The notes beneath the pieces were generated by a model. It had not been told where the DNA came from, did not search any database, and saw only the letters and a list, made by a program, of their open reading frames with translations. Position numbers and translations under genes: made by a program. A stretch of 12,668 bases of DNA, from positions 1 through 12,668 of the forward strand of contig CAJUJR010000079.1 in NCBI GenBank assembly GCA_910586605.1, in the 5' to 3' direction. Origin of the DNA: an uncultured Lachnospiraceae bacterium. GTDB taxonomy: Bacteria; Bacillota; Clostridia; Lachnospirales; Lachnospiraceae. Shown piece after piece: positions 5,655-12,282 of the stretch (position 1 is its first letter; each line of letters begins with the position of its first letter).

Positions 5655-7139
5655 ATGGGGAAGGTTTATCTGACAGGCGCAGGGCCTGGTGAAGAAGGGC
5701 TTTTGACAATAAAAGGGATGGAGCTTTTAAAAGAGTGTGATTGTGTTATTTATGACCGCCTGGCTTCTGAAGGGCTGCTTCGTTATGCCAGAAAGGGATG
5801 TGAAAAAATATACGTGGGGAAAGAGGCAGGACATCATTATAGAAAGCAGGAAGAGATTAATGAAATCCTGGTGGAGTGTGCCCAAAAATATACAACGGTT
5901 GTGCGCTTAAAGGGCGGCGACCCATTTGTTTTTGGGAGGGGCGGTGAAGAGGCACAAACCCTGCAAAGACATCAGATTCCTTTTGAGGTAGTCCCAGGCG
6001 TCAGTTCCGCAATAGCCGTGCCGGAATGCGCCGGGATTCCAGTGACGCACCGCAGGGTAAGCAGGAGTTTCCATGTAATAACGGGCCATACTGACAATTC
6101 TTTGGAAGATACGGAATATAATTATAAAGCGTTGGCAGAATTGGAAGGTACTTTGATATTTTTAATGGGGTTTTCAAGGCTTGGGCTGATTGCCAGTAAG
6201 CTAATAGAAGCCGGGAAAGACAGGGATACGCCTGTGGCTGTTATTGCAGATGGGACAACAGAGTTTCAGCGCATTGCCAGGGGGACACTCTGTTCTATTG
6301 AAGAAGAGGTTATAAAAAGTAAACTTTCGCCGCCTGCAGTGATTGTAATTGGGGAAACGGCATCCTTTCAGTTTCAAGGAAACCAAGGCAGGAAAAGGAT
6401 AGGGGTGACAGCAACAGAGCCTTTGCAAAAAAAACTCAAGGCAGCATTTGGACGGGAAGGCATAGAGGCAGTCCCTGTATTTACGATGAAAATAAAAAAG
6501 ACAGCGCAGATGGAACGGCTAAGGCAGGAACTGGACCGTATAGAGCAGTACCAATGGGTTTTGTTTACCAGCCAGAATGCAGTGTCCCTTTTTTTTGAAG
6601 AAATGAAGACAAAGGAGATGGATATCAGGAGGCTTGGAAAATTAAAATTTGCCGTTTTGGGAAGTGGAACTGCGGAAAAACTAAAAGAATATGGGATTTT
6701 GGCAGATTTTGTCCCATCCTGTTACCAGGTTTCTGTTATGGCGCATGAATTTGCAACAGTAGTAAAAAGGGAAGAAAAGGTTTTAATGCCAAGGGCAGTG
6801 CAGGCAAGCACAGAACTCGAAAAGATTCTGGAAGAGAATGGTATTTCCTTTTGCAATCTTGCAATTTATGATGTAGAGGGAAGGCCTGGGACGCAGAAGA
6901 TGGATTTGGAAGGCATTGAGTATCTTGTCTTTGTCAGCGCTTCCGGCGTGCAGTCATTTTTTGAAGAGGTGAAGAAACAGGGAATTTGCCTGCCAGAGGG
7001 GATAAAGACAGCATGTATTGGGAAAGTTACCAGCCGGAAGCTAAAGCAGCTTTACAGGCCTGCCAATATTGTGGCAGGCGTAAATAATGTAAATGGCTTG
7101 GCAGAGGCTGTATTAGAGTATATAAAGAATGGCAGATAA
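5655..7139 (+). CDS. cobA-hemD: bifunctional uroporphyrinogen-III C-methyltransferase / uroporphyrinogen-III synthase
   Basis: A natural fusion of 494 residues. The N-terminal part (about 1-236) is a SUMT that doubly methylates uroporphyrinogen III to precorrin-2: LTGAGPG (6-12), VRLKGGDPFVFGRGGEE (83-99) and GVSSAIAVPECAGIPVTHRR (115-134) are hallmark motifs. The C-terminal part (about 248-494) is HemD, which cyclises hydroxymethylbilane to uroporphyrinogen III; RIGVTATEPL opens it, followed by FTSQNAVSLFF, FVSASGVQSFF and the TACIGKVT segment. The ATG at 5655 is chosen because AAGGTGGAG (5643-5651) precedes it closely and SUMT proteins begin at GKVYLTGAGPG. An upstream in-frame GTG at 5589 would overlap hemC and add 22 unrelated residues. 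Coupling the two activities channels flux into siroheme or cobalamin rather than heme; such fusions are known in Clostridia. Confidence 0.95.
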   Translation: MGKVYLTGAGPGEEGLLTIKGMELLKECDCVIYDRLASEGLLRYARKGCEKIYVGKEAGHHYRKQEEINEILVECAQKYTTVVRLKGGDPFVFGRGGEEAQTLQRHQIPFEVVPGVSSAIAVPECAGIPVTHRRVSRSFHVITGHTDNSLEDTEYNYKALAELEGTLIFLMGFSRLGLIASKLIEAGKDRDTPVAVIADGTTEFQRIARGTLCSIEEEVIKSKLSPPAVIVIGETASFQFQGNQGRKRIGVTATEPLQKKLKAAFGREGIEAVPVFTMKIKKTAQMERLRQELDRIEQYQWVLFTSQNAVSLFFEEMKTKEMDIRRLGKLKFAVLGSGTAEKLKEYGILADFVPSCYQVSVMAHEFATVVKREEKVLMPRAVQASTELEKILEENGISFCNLAIYDVEGRPGTQKMDLEGIEYLVFVSASGVQSFFEEVKKQGICLPEGIKTACIGKVTSRKLKQLYRPANIVAGVNNVNGLAEAVLEYIKNGR

Positions 7140-7190
7140 ATCAGTTAGTTACACAGTTTTTGAAAACAGAATAGAAATGAGGGAAAAGAA

Positions 7191-8180
7191 ATGGTACGTA
7201 TGAGACGGCTGCGGGTAAATGAGGAAATGCGGAGCCTTGTCAGGGAAACTTCGCTTCAAAAGTCTGATTTGGTTTACCCGGTTTTTGTAATTGAAGGGAA
7301 AAATATTAAGAATCCGGTAGATTCCATGCCGGGAATTTATCAGTACTCAATTGACAGGCTGGGGGAAGAGTTAAAAAGGGCAGCAGAATCCGGGATATCG
7401 GCAGTTCTTGTTTTTGGGATTCCGGAGCATAAAGATGATACTGGGAGCGAAGCATATAATGCGGAAGGCGTGACACAGAGGGCAGTCCGCTATATGAAGG
7501 AGAAGTTCCCAAAACTTTTAGTAATTGCTGATGTCTGCCTTTGTGAGTATACTTCCCATGGCCATTGTGGGTTGGTCTGTAATGGGGAAATATTAAACGA
7601 TGAAACGCTGGGGCTTTTGGCAAAAATGTCTGTCAGCTTGGCAAAGGCAGGGGCAGATATGATTGCGCCATCAGATATGATGGATGGAAGGGTGGAATAT
7701 ATAAGGAAGGCATTAGACAAGGAAGGGTTCTGCAATACGGCAATTATGGCATATAGTGCAAAGTTTGCCTCCGGGTATTATTCACCATTCCGGGACGCTG
7801 CGCATTCTGCCCCTGCATTTGGCGACAGGAGGACATATCAAATGGACCCAGCCAATGGGAAAGAGGCTGTCCGTGAGTGTAAGTATGATATTGAAGAAGG
7901 GGCGGATATTGTTATGGTAAAGCCTGCGCTTGCTTACCTTGATGTAGTAAAGGAAGTCTCAAGGCAGGTGGAATGCCCGATTGCTGTATATAATGTTAGT
8001 GGGGAATACTCTATGGTAAAAGCAGCCGCGCAGAATGGATGGATTGATGAAAAGCGTATCGTTATGGAAAATATGCTTGCAATGAAAAGAGCCGGTGCAA
8101 AAATTATTATTACATACCATGCCATTGAAATAGCAGGATGGCTTGACGGGCAGGAAAAATTGAAGGCAAAGGAGCAGTAA
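7191..8180 (+). CDS. hemB: porphobilinogen synthase (delta-aminolevulinic acid dehydratase)
   Basis: Condenses two 5-aminolevulinates into porphobilinogen. The 329-residue protein is full length. It carries the zinc-type metal site with C116, C118 and C126 in DVCLCEYTSHGHCG, the two Schiff-base lysines K191 (YSAKFASGYY) and K244 (IVMVKPALAY), and RRTYQMDPAN. The cysteine triad points to a zinc-dependent rather than a magnesium-only enzyme. The ATG at 7191 has a GAGGGA site about 7 bases upstream; a second in-frame ATG at codon 4 is possible but gives nearly the same protein. It lies 51 bases after cobA-hemD and one base before hemL, in the order expected of a siroheme operon. Confidence 0.96.
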   Translation: MVRMRRLRVNEEMRSLVRETSLQKSDLVYPVFVIEGKNIKNPVDSMPGIYQYSIDRLGEELKRAAESGISAVLVFGIPEHKDDTGSEAYNAEGVTQRAVRYMKEKFPKLLVIADVCLCEYTSHGHCGLVCNGEILNDETLGLLAKMSVSLAKAGADMIAPSDMMDGRVEYIRKALDKEGFCNTAIMAYSAKFASGYYSPFRDAAHSAPAFGDRRTYQMDPANGKEAVRECKYDIEEGADIVMVKPALAYLDVVKEVSRQVECPIAVYNVSGEYSMVKAAAQNGWIDEKRIVMENMLAMKRAGAKIIITYHAIEIAGWLDGQEKLKAKEQ

Positions 8181-8181
8181 G

Positions 8182-9474
8182 ATGCATAAACAATCAGATA
8201 ATTTATTTGAAAAGTCAAAAGAAATAATGCCAGGCGGCGTAAACAGTCCAGTAAGGGCATTTCAGGCAGTTTCCAGGAATCCATTGTTTATCCACCATGC
8301 GAAGGGATCTAAAATTTATGATGCAGATGGAAATGAATATATTGACTATGTTTGCTCCTGGGGGCCGGGTATATTAGGCCATGCAATGGGGCAGGTAGTG
8401 AAGGCAGTACAGAAGACATGTGAAAATGGGTTGACCTTTGGCGCCCCAACAGAAAAAGAATATATCCTTGCAAAGATGGTACAAGAAAGAATGCCTTCTA
8501 TGGAAATGCTCCGCCTTGTAAATTCTGGTACAGAAGCGGTAATGAGCGTAGTCCGTGTAGCAAGGGGATTTACCGGGAGGGATAAAATAGTAAAATTCCG
8601 CGGCTGTTATCATGGGCATTCGGATGGGCTGCTTGTCAAAGCAGGTTCTGGAGCGTTGACACAGTCTGTTCCTGACAGCCTTGGCGTGCCAAAAGATTAT
8701 ATAAAAAATACATTGGTGGCAGAATATAATGATATTGCTTCTGTGGAAGCTTTATTTGAAAAAGAAGGGAAAGAGATTGCAGCGATTATTGTAGAACCAG
8801 TGGCAGCAAATATGGGTGTGGTTCTTCCGGAAAAAGGTTTTTTGCAGTCGCTCCGGGAAATTGCTGATAGGTATCAGTCATTGTTGGTGTTTGACGAGGT
8901 AATTACAGGTTTCCGGCTTGCTGCAGGAGGGGCGCAGGAATACTTCCAAGTAAAGCCAGACCTTACGACGCTGGGTAAGATTATTGGGGGAGGCATGCCG
9001 ATGGCGGCATATGGAGGCAGAAAAGAGATTATGGAGATGGTTGCCCCGGTGGGCAGAGTTTACCAGGCCGGTACCTTGTCTGGAAACCCTGTTGCAACAG
9101 CCGCGGGGATAGAAACCTTAAAAATCCTTGGACAACAGCCGGAGATTTATGAGGAGCTTGCGCAGAATACCAAAAAAATTGCAGATACCATAAGGGAGGT
9201 ATTTGGGGATAGGGTATGTGTGAATCAGATTGGATCTTTAATGAGTGTATTTTTTACAGAAGAAAAGGTGATAGATTATAAATCGGCTGTTTCTTCTGAT
9301 ACGAAAAAATATGCAGCTTATTTTAACGATATGCTGGGAAGGGGAATCTATCTTGCGCCTTCCCAATTTGAGTCCATGTTTGTTTCTGCTGCCCATACAC
9401 AGGAAGATTTGCAGAAGACAATAGAGGCAATTAAGCGAATAGGGGAAAAACTTATTAACCTACTTTACAAATAG
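8182..9474 (+). CDS. hemL: glutamate-1-semialdehyde 2,1-aminomutase
   Basis: PLP enzyme that turns the HemA product glutamate-1-semialdehyde into 5-aminolevulinate; HemA and HemL normally work as a channelling pair. The 430 residues match family size. Visible elements: MPGGVNSPVRAF (16-27), the NSGTEAVM segment (114-121), YHGHSDGL (143-150), FDEVITGFR with D238 that holds the PLP ring nitrogen, and TTLGKIIGGGMP with the PLP lysine K266. The start lies one base after the hemB stop, with GGAG about 8 bases upstream inside hemB. It closes the tetrapyrrole run. Its last codons overlap the -35 region of the metY promoter. No terminator follows, so read-through into metY is possible. Confidence 0.96.
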   Translation: MHKQSDNLFEKSKEIMPGGVNSPVRAFQAVSRNPLFIHHAKGSKIYDADGNEYIDYVCSWGPGILGHAMGQVVKAVQKTCENGLTFGAPTEKEYILAKMVQERMPSMEMLRLVNSGTEAVMSVVRVARGFTGRDKIVKFRGCYHGHSDGLLVKAGSGALTQSVPDSLGVPKDYIKNTLVAEYNDIASVEALFEKEGKEIAAIIVEPVAANMGVVLPEKGFLQSLREIADRYQSLLVFDEVITGFRLAAGGAQEYFQVKPDLTTLGKIIGGGMPMAAYGGRKEIMEMVAPVGRVYQAGTLSGNPVATAAGIETLKILGQQPEIYEELAQNTKKIADTIREVFGDRVCVNQIGSLMSVFFTEEKVIDYKSAVSSDTKKYAAYFNDMLGRGIYLAPSQFESMFVSAAHTQEDLQKTIEAIKRIGEKLINLLYK

Positions 9475-9492
9475 GGAAATAGGTGATATAAT
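9464..9492 (+). promoter_or_regulatory. extended -10 promoter for metY, overlapping the hemL 3' end
   Basis: TTTACA (9464-9469, one mismatch to the -35 consensus) and a perfect TATAAT (9487-9492) are 17 bases apart. A TG one base before the -10 box (9484-9485) makes an extended -10. The -35 box lies inside the last hemL codons. The predicted start near 9499 gives metY a leader of about 147 bases, long enough for RNA-based control. Confidence 0.85.
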
Positions 9493-9563
9493 AAGTGCCA
9501 GATAAAGGAAAAGCAGTACAGGAATGAGGTGGAGGGTGAAAGAAAAAAAGAGGAAAGGATAAT

Positions 9564-9608
9564 ATGCAAACATATATCTTTCATCCTTTGTGTTTGCGCC
9601 TCAAATGA
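9564..9608 (+). CDS. possible 14-codon leader peptide upstream of metY
   Basis: A short frame encodes MQTYIFHPLCLRLK and ends with TGA at 9606-9608. It has a purine-rich site, AGGAAAGGA (9551-9559), immediately upstream. Its end runs through the 5' arm of the hairpin that covers the metY ribosome site. Its single Cys codon (TGT, 9591-9593) lies so that a ribosome paused there would cover that arm. The peptide also has three Leu codons, so it is not a clear single-amino-acid sensor. A short frame of this size can occur by chance; its placement is the only argument for it. Confidence 0.35.
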   Translation: MQTYIFHPLCLRLK

Positions 9609-9633
9609 AAATACAAGCATTTTCGCTTGAGGC
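9598..9633 (+). promoter_or_regulatory. ribosome-site-sequestering hairpin in the metY leader
   Basis: GCCTCAA (9598-9604) pairs perfectly with TTGAGGC (9627-9633). After one A-C mismatch and a U-G pair the stem continues with GAAAAT (9607-9612) and ATTTTC (9619-9624), closing a 6-base loop. The only plausible metY Shine-Dalgarno, GAGG (9629-9632), lies in the 3' arm. A competing small hairpin, CAAGC (9614-9618) with GCTTG (9625-9629), would leave most of GAGG free. Upstream, GAGGT (9526-9530) could also pair with GCCTC (9598-9602). There is no U-run after the stem, so this looks like translational control rather than a terminator. Confidence 0.6.
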
Positions 9634-9645
9634 TTGGTACAAATC

Positions 9646-10950
9646 ATGGCTAAAAAAACATATGCAGAAAGAGAATTAAAATTTGAAACATTACAGTTAC
9701 ATGCAGGGCAGGAACAGCCTGACCCAGTTACAGATGCAAGGGCAGTGCCTATCTACCAGACTTCGTCTTATGTATTCCACAATTGTGAACATGCGGCGGC
9801 GCGGTTTGGATTAAAAGAGGCTGGAAACATTTATGGGAGGCTGACAAATCCTACAGAGGATGTCTTTGAACAGAGGATGGCGGCGTTGGAAGGCGGTGTG
9901 GCAGCGTTGGCAGTTGCTTCTGGGGCAGCGGCAATTACATATACATTTCAGAATCTGGCACAGGCAGGGGATCATATCGTAGCGGCAAAAAATATCTATG
10001 GGGGGACATATAATTTATTGGCACATACGCTCCCAGAATATGGCATTACAGCATCATTTGCAGAACCGACTTATGATGCGCTGGAACAGGCAATTCAGGA
10101 GAATACAAAGGCAATATTTATTGAAACTTTGGGGAATCCTAATTCTGATGTGGCAGATTTGGAAAAAATAGCAGAGGTTGCGCATGCCCACAAGATTCCG
10201 CTTGTTGTTGATAATACATTTGCAACGCCTTATCTTGTCCGGCCAATTGAATATGGCGCAGATATTGTAGTACATTCTGCAACAAAGTTTATAGGGGGTC
10301 ACGGGACAACAATTGGCGGCGTTATTATAGACAGCGGGAAATTTGGCTGGGAAGAAAGTGGGAAATTTCCAGCCCTTACAGAGCCGAACCCAAGTTATCA
10401 TGGTATTAGCTTTACAAAAGCAGTAGGCGCGGCCGCTTTTGTAACTAAAATCCGGGCAATCCTGCTTCGGGATATGGGAGCTACCCTGTCCCCGTTCCAT
10501 GCATTTTTCTTCCTACAGGGGTTAGAAACGTTATCGCTCCGTGTGGAACGGCATGTAGAAAATGCTTTAAAGGTGGCAAAATATCTGAAAAACCATCCGC
10601 AGGTAGAAGCAGTACACCATCCGTCTGTTACAGAAGACGCCGCCCAAAAAGAACTTTACCGGAAATATTTCCCAAATGGGGGAGGTTCGATTTTTACCTT
10701 TGAGATAAAAGGCGATGCGCAGAAGGCAAAAAGATTTATTGACAATCTGGAACTGTTTTCACTCCTTGCCAATGTTGCTGATGCAAAGTCGCTGGTAATC
10801 CATCCAGCGTCTACAACACATTCCCAATTAAATGAGGATGAACTGTCAGACCAGGGGATTAAGCCGAATACAATACGCCTGTCAATTGGCATAGAAAATA
10901 TTGAGGATATTATCGAGGATTTGGAAGAGGCATTTCAGGCAGTGCGGTAA
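9646..10950 (+). CDS. metY: O-acetylhomoserine sulfhydrylase (aminocarboxypropyltransferase)
   Basis: PLP fold-type I enzyme of the Cys/Met metabolism family that makes homocysteine directly from O-acetylhomoserine and sulfide. The 434 residues include FETLQLHAGQ (13-22), PIYQTSSYVF (35-44), YGRLTNPT (63-70), ALEGGVAALAVASGAAA (80-96), VVDNTFATPYL (187-197) and the PLP lysine K214 in HSATKFIGGHGT. The MetY type is favoured over cystathionine gamma-synthase by its length above 420 residues, YGRLTNPT and the large insertion after the PLP lysine. The ATG at 9646 is preferred to TTG at 9634 because GAGG (9629-9632) is too close to the TTG; the 13-base spacing to ATG is long and the site is held in a hairpin, so basal translation may be weak. 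It has its own promoter and ends 72 bases before the thioredoxin reductase start. Confidence 0.93.
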   Translation: MAKKTYAERELKFETLQLHAGQEQPDPVTDARAVPIYQTSSYVFHNCEHAAARFGLKEAGNIYGRLTNPTEDVFEQRMAALEGGVAALAVASGAAAITYTFQNLAQAGDHIVAAKNIYGGTYNLLAHTLPEYGITASFAEPTYDALEQAIQENTKAIFIETLGNPNSDVADLEKIAEVAHAHKIPLVVDNTFATPYLVRPIEYGADIVVHSATKFIGGHGTTIGGVIIDSGKFGWEESGKFPALTEPNPSYHGISFTKAVGAAAFVTKIRAILLRDMGATLSPFHAFFFLQGLETLSLRVERHVENALKVAKYLKNHPQVEAVHHPSVTEDAAQKELYRKYFPNGGGSIFTFEIKGDAQKAKRFIDNLELFSLLANVADAKSLVIHPASTTHSQLNEDELSDQGIKPNTIRLSIGIENIEDIIEDLEEAFQAVR

Positions 10951-11022
10951 TAAGATTTCGCATGGTGGTTAGAATGGCATAGCAGCATCCTGTTTGCCTG
11001 TTTCGTGAAAAGGAGTAGAGTG

Positions 11023-11922
11023 ATGTTAGATTTATTAATTATAGGGAGCGGGCCGGCAGGGCTTTCTGCTGCCGTTTATGCAAAACGGGCAAATTTAAAC
11101 GTCCTTGTTTTGGAAAAGGTTTATTGCGGGACAGGGCAGATTGCTGAGAGCAGCCAGGTAGATAATTATTTAGGGTTTGTGGGGATTAACGGTTATGAGT
11201 TGGGAGAAAAGTTCCGCCTTCACGCAGTCAATCTTGGTGCAGAATTTAAGCCAGGAGAGGCGGTAAGCTTTGAAGCTACAGGAGAAGGATGGAAAGTACA
11301 GTGCAGCAATGGGGATATCATTGAGGCAAAGGCAGTGATTTATGCGGCTGGGGCTATGCATCGCCATCTTGGGGTGCCAGGGGAGGAAGAATTTGCTGGA
11401 AAAGGGGTATCATATTGTGCGACTTGCGATGGGGCATTTTTCCGAAATAAAGATGCAGCAGTAATTGGCGGCGGCAATACCGCAATGGATGATGCACTGT
11501 ATCTTTCAGACATTTGCACTAAAGTGTATTTGATCCATAGGAGGGATACATTCCGGGGCTCAGCAAAGACGCTGGAAAAAATACGCCAAAAAGAGAATAT
11601 TGAAGTAGTAACACCTGCACAAATTGCAAAGATAGAAGGGGAAGATAAGGTCTGCTCTGTAGAACTGGGCGATGGCAGGGTTTTACAGGTGGATGGAGTA
11701 TTTGTGGCAGTTGGCATGATACCACAGACAGATAAAATCAAGGAAATTGTAAATTTGGATGATATGAAGTATATAATTGCCGACGAAACAGGTAAGACTT
11801 CAGCACAGGGATTTTTTGTGGCAGGGGATGTCCGTACAAAACCACTCCGGCAAGTTGTTACTGCTGTGTCGGATGGGGCAAATGCCGCCGCTGCAGTAGT
11901 AGAATATTTAAACCATGAATAA
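11023..11922 (+). CDS. trxB: thioredoxin reductase (low-molecular-weight flavoprotein type)
   Basis: A 299-residue FAD protein. It has the FAD loop GSGPAG (8-13), the redox pair C132-A-T-C135 followed by DGAFF, the NADPH loop GGGNTAMDD (149-157), HRRDTFR (172-178), which fits NADPH use, and the C-terminal FAD element GDVRTKPLRQVVTA. It would reduce thioredoxin for oxidised cysteines and for enzymes of sulfur reduction. GTGQIA stands where many TrxB proteins have GGQ, which is a modest variation. ATG at 11023 is chosen over GTG at 11005: AGGAG (11011-11015) is 7 bases before the ATG, and the protein then begins directly at the Rossmann strand. No promoter is obvious in the 72-base gap after metY, so co-transcription with metY is likely. 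The stop codon lies within the terminator stem. Confidence 0.92.
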   Translation: MLDLLIIGSGPAGLSAAVYAKRANLNVLVLEKVYCGTGQIAESSQVDNYLGFVGINGYELGEKFRLHAVNLGAEFKPGEAVSFEATGEGWKVQCSNGDIIEAKAVIYAAGAMHRHLGVPGEEEFAGKGVSYCATCDGAFFRNKDAAVIGGGNTAMDDALYLSDICTKVYLIHRRDTFRGSAKTLEKIRQKENIEVVTPAQIAKIEGEDKVCSVELGDGRVLQVDGVFVAVGMIPQTDKIKEIVNLDDMKYIIADETGKTSAQGFFVAGDVRTKPLRQVVTAVSDGANAAAAVVEYLNHE

Positions 11923-11960
11923 AAAAGGGGAATGCGCTGGCATTCCCCTTTTTTATTCAT
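11915..11960. terminator. bidirectional intrinsic terminator between convergent genes
   Basis: A perfect 21-bp inverted repeat (11915-11935 and 11940-11960) surrounds a 4-base loop, GCTG. The GC-rich core GGGGAATGC/GCATTCCCC is flanked by A6 (11921-11926) and T6 (11949-11954), so it reads as stem plus U-run on either strand. The stop codons of trxB (11920-11922, + strand) and of the XRE gene (11953-11955, - strand) both lie inside the repeat. Confidence 0.95.
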
Positions 11961-12282
11961 TTTTTTGCCTGCGTTCTTCCATGTATTGGAAAATTTTCTG
12001 AAGAAGAATTTTGTCATCAAAATTCAGATGGTTGGAAGGTTCGTTAAAAAGCATGTCGTCTACATCAGGATATAGGTACTCCCCTAATAAAATGTCATTT
12101 GGTGTTACATTCAGTGCACGGCAGATAGAGAGCAGGGATTCTAATGACATGGCAACTGTACCATTTTCTATATGTGAGATATGGTTAACAGAAACTTCTG
12201 CCAGTTCTGCTAACTGTGCCTGTGTAAGATGCCGTTCTTTTCTGCGTGCTTTCACATTTTTTCCAACTTGTTTTAAGTTCAT
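11953..12282 (-). CDS. XRE-family helix-turn-helix transcriptional regulator
   Basis: A 109-residue protein with an N-terminal Cro/CI-type HTH domain: VGKNVKARRKERHLTQAQLA (6-25), then VSVNHISHIENGT (30-42) as the recognition region, and SLLSICRALNVTPNDIL (48-64). The remaining roughly 45 residues are acidic and then basic, with no ligand-binding domain. The - strand GAGGG (12288-12292) is 5 bases before the ATG. It is convergent to trxB and is probably not part of the sulfur unit. Small stand-alone XRE proteins are common in Clostridia; the target is unknown, possibly its own promoter. Confidence 0.85.
   Translation of the reverse strand: MNLKQVGKNVKARRKERHLTQAQLAELAEVSVNHISHIENGTVAMSLESLLSICRALNVTPNDILLGEYLYPDVDDMLFNEPSNHLNFDDKILLQKIFQYMEERRQKNE

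Noticed and set aside
9526..9545. GAGGTGGAGGG string resembling the start of a SAM-I (S-box) riboswitch
   Set aside because: The remaining conserved core (GGCCC, GATGAAACC and GCAACC elements and the kink-turn) is absent, so the resemblance is a purine-rich coincidence.
9524..9562. Twelve-codon frame MRWRVKEKKRKG in the metY leader
   Set aside because: It has no properly spaced ribosome site and lies in a purine run that gives basic codons by composition alone.
9631..9645. TTGGTACAAAT near the metY start resembling a T-box antiterminator
   Set aside because: It lacks the full AGGGTGGNACCGCG sequence, the stem I features and a downstream terminator.
11005..11022. GTG start at 11005 for trxB
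   Set aside because: The ribosome site AGGAG would lie inside the extra codons; it is correctly placed for ATG at 11023.
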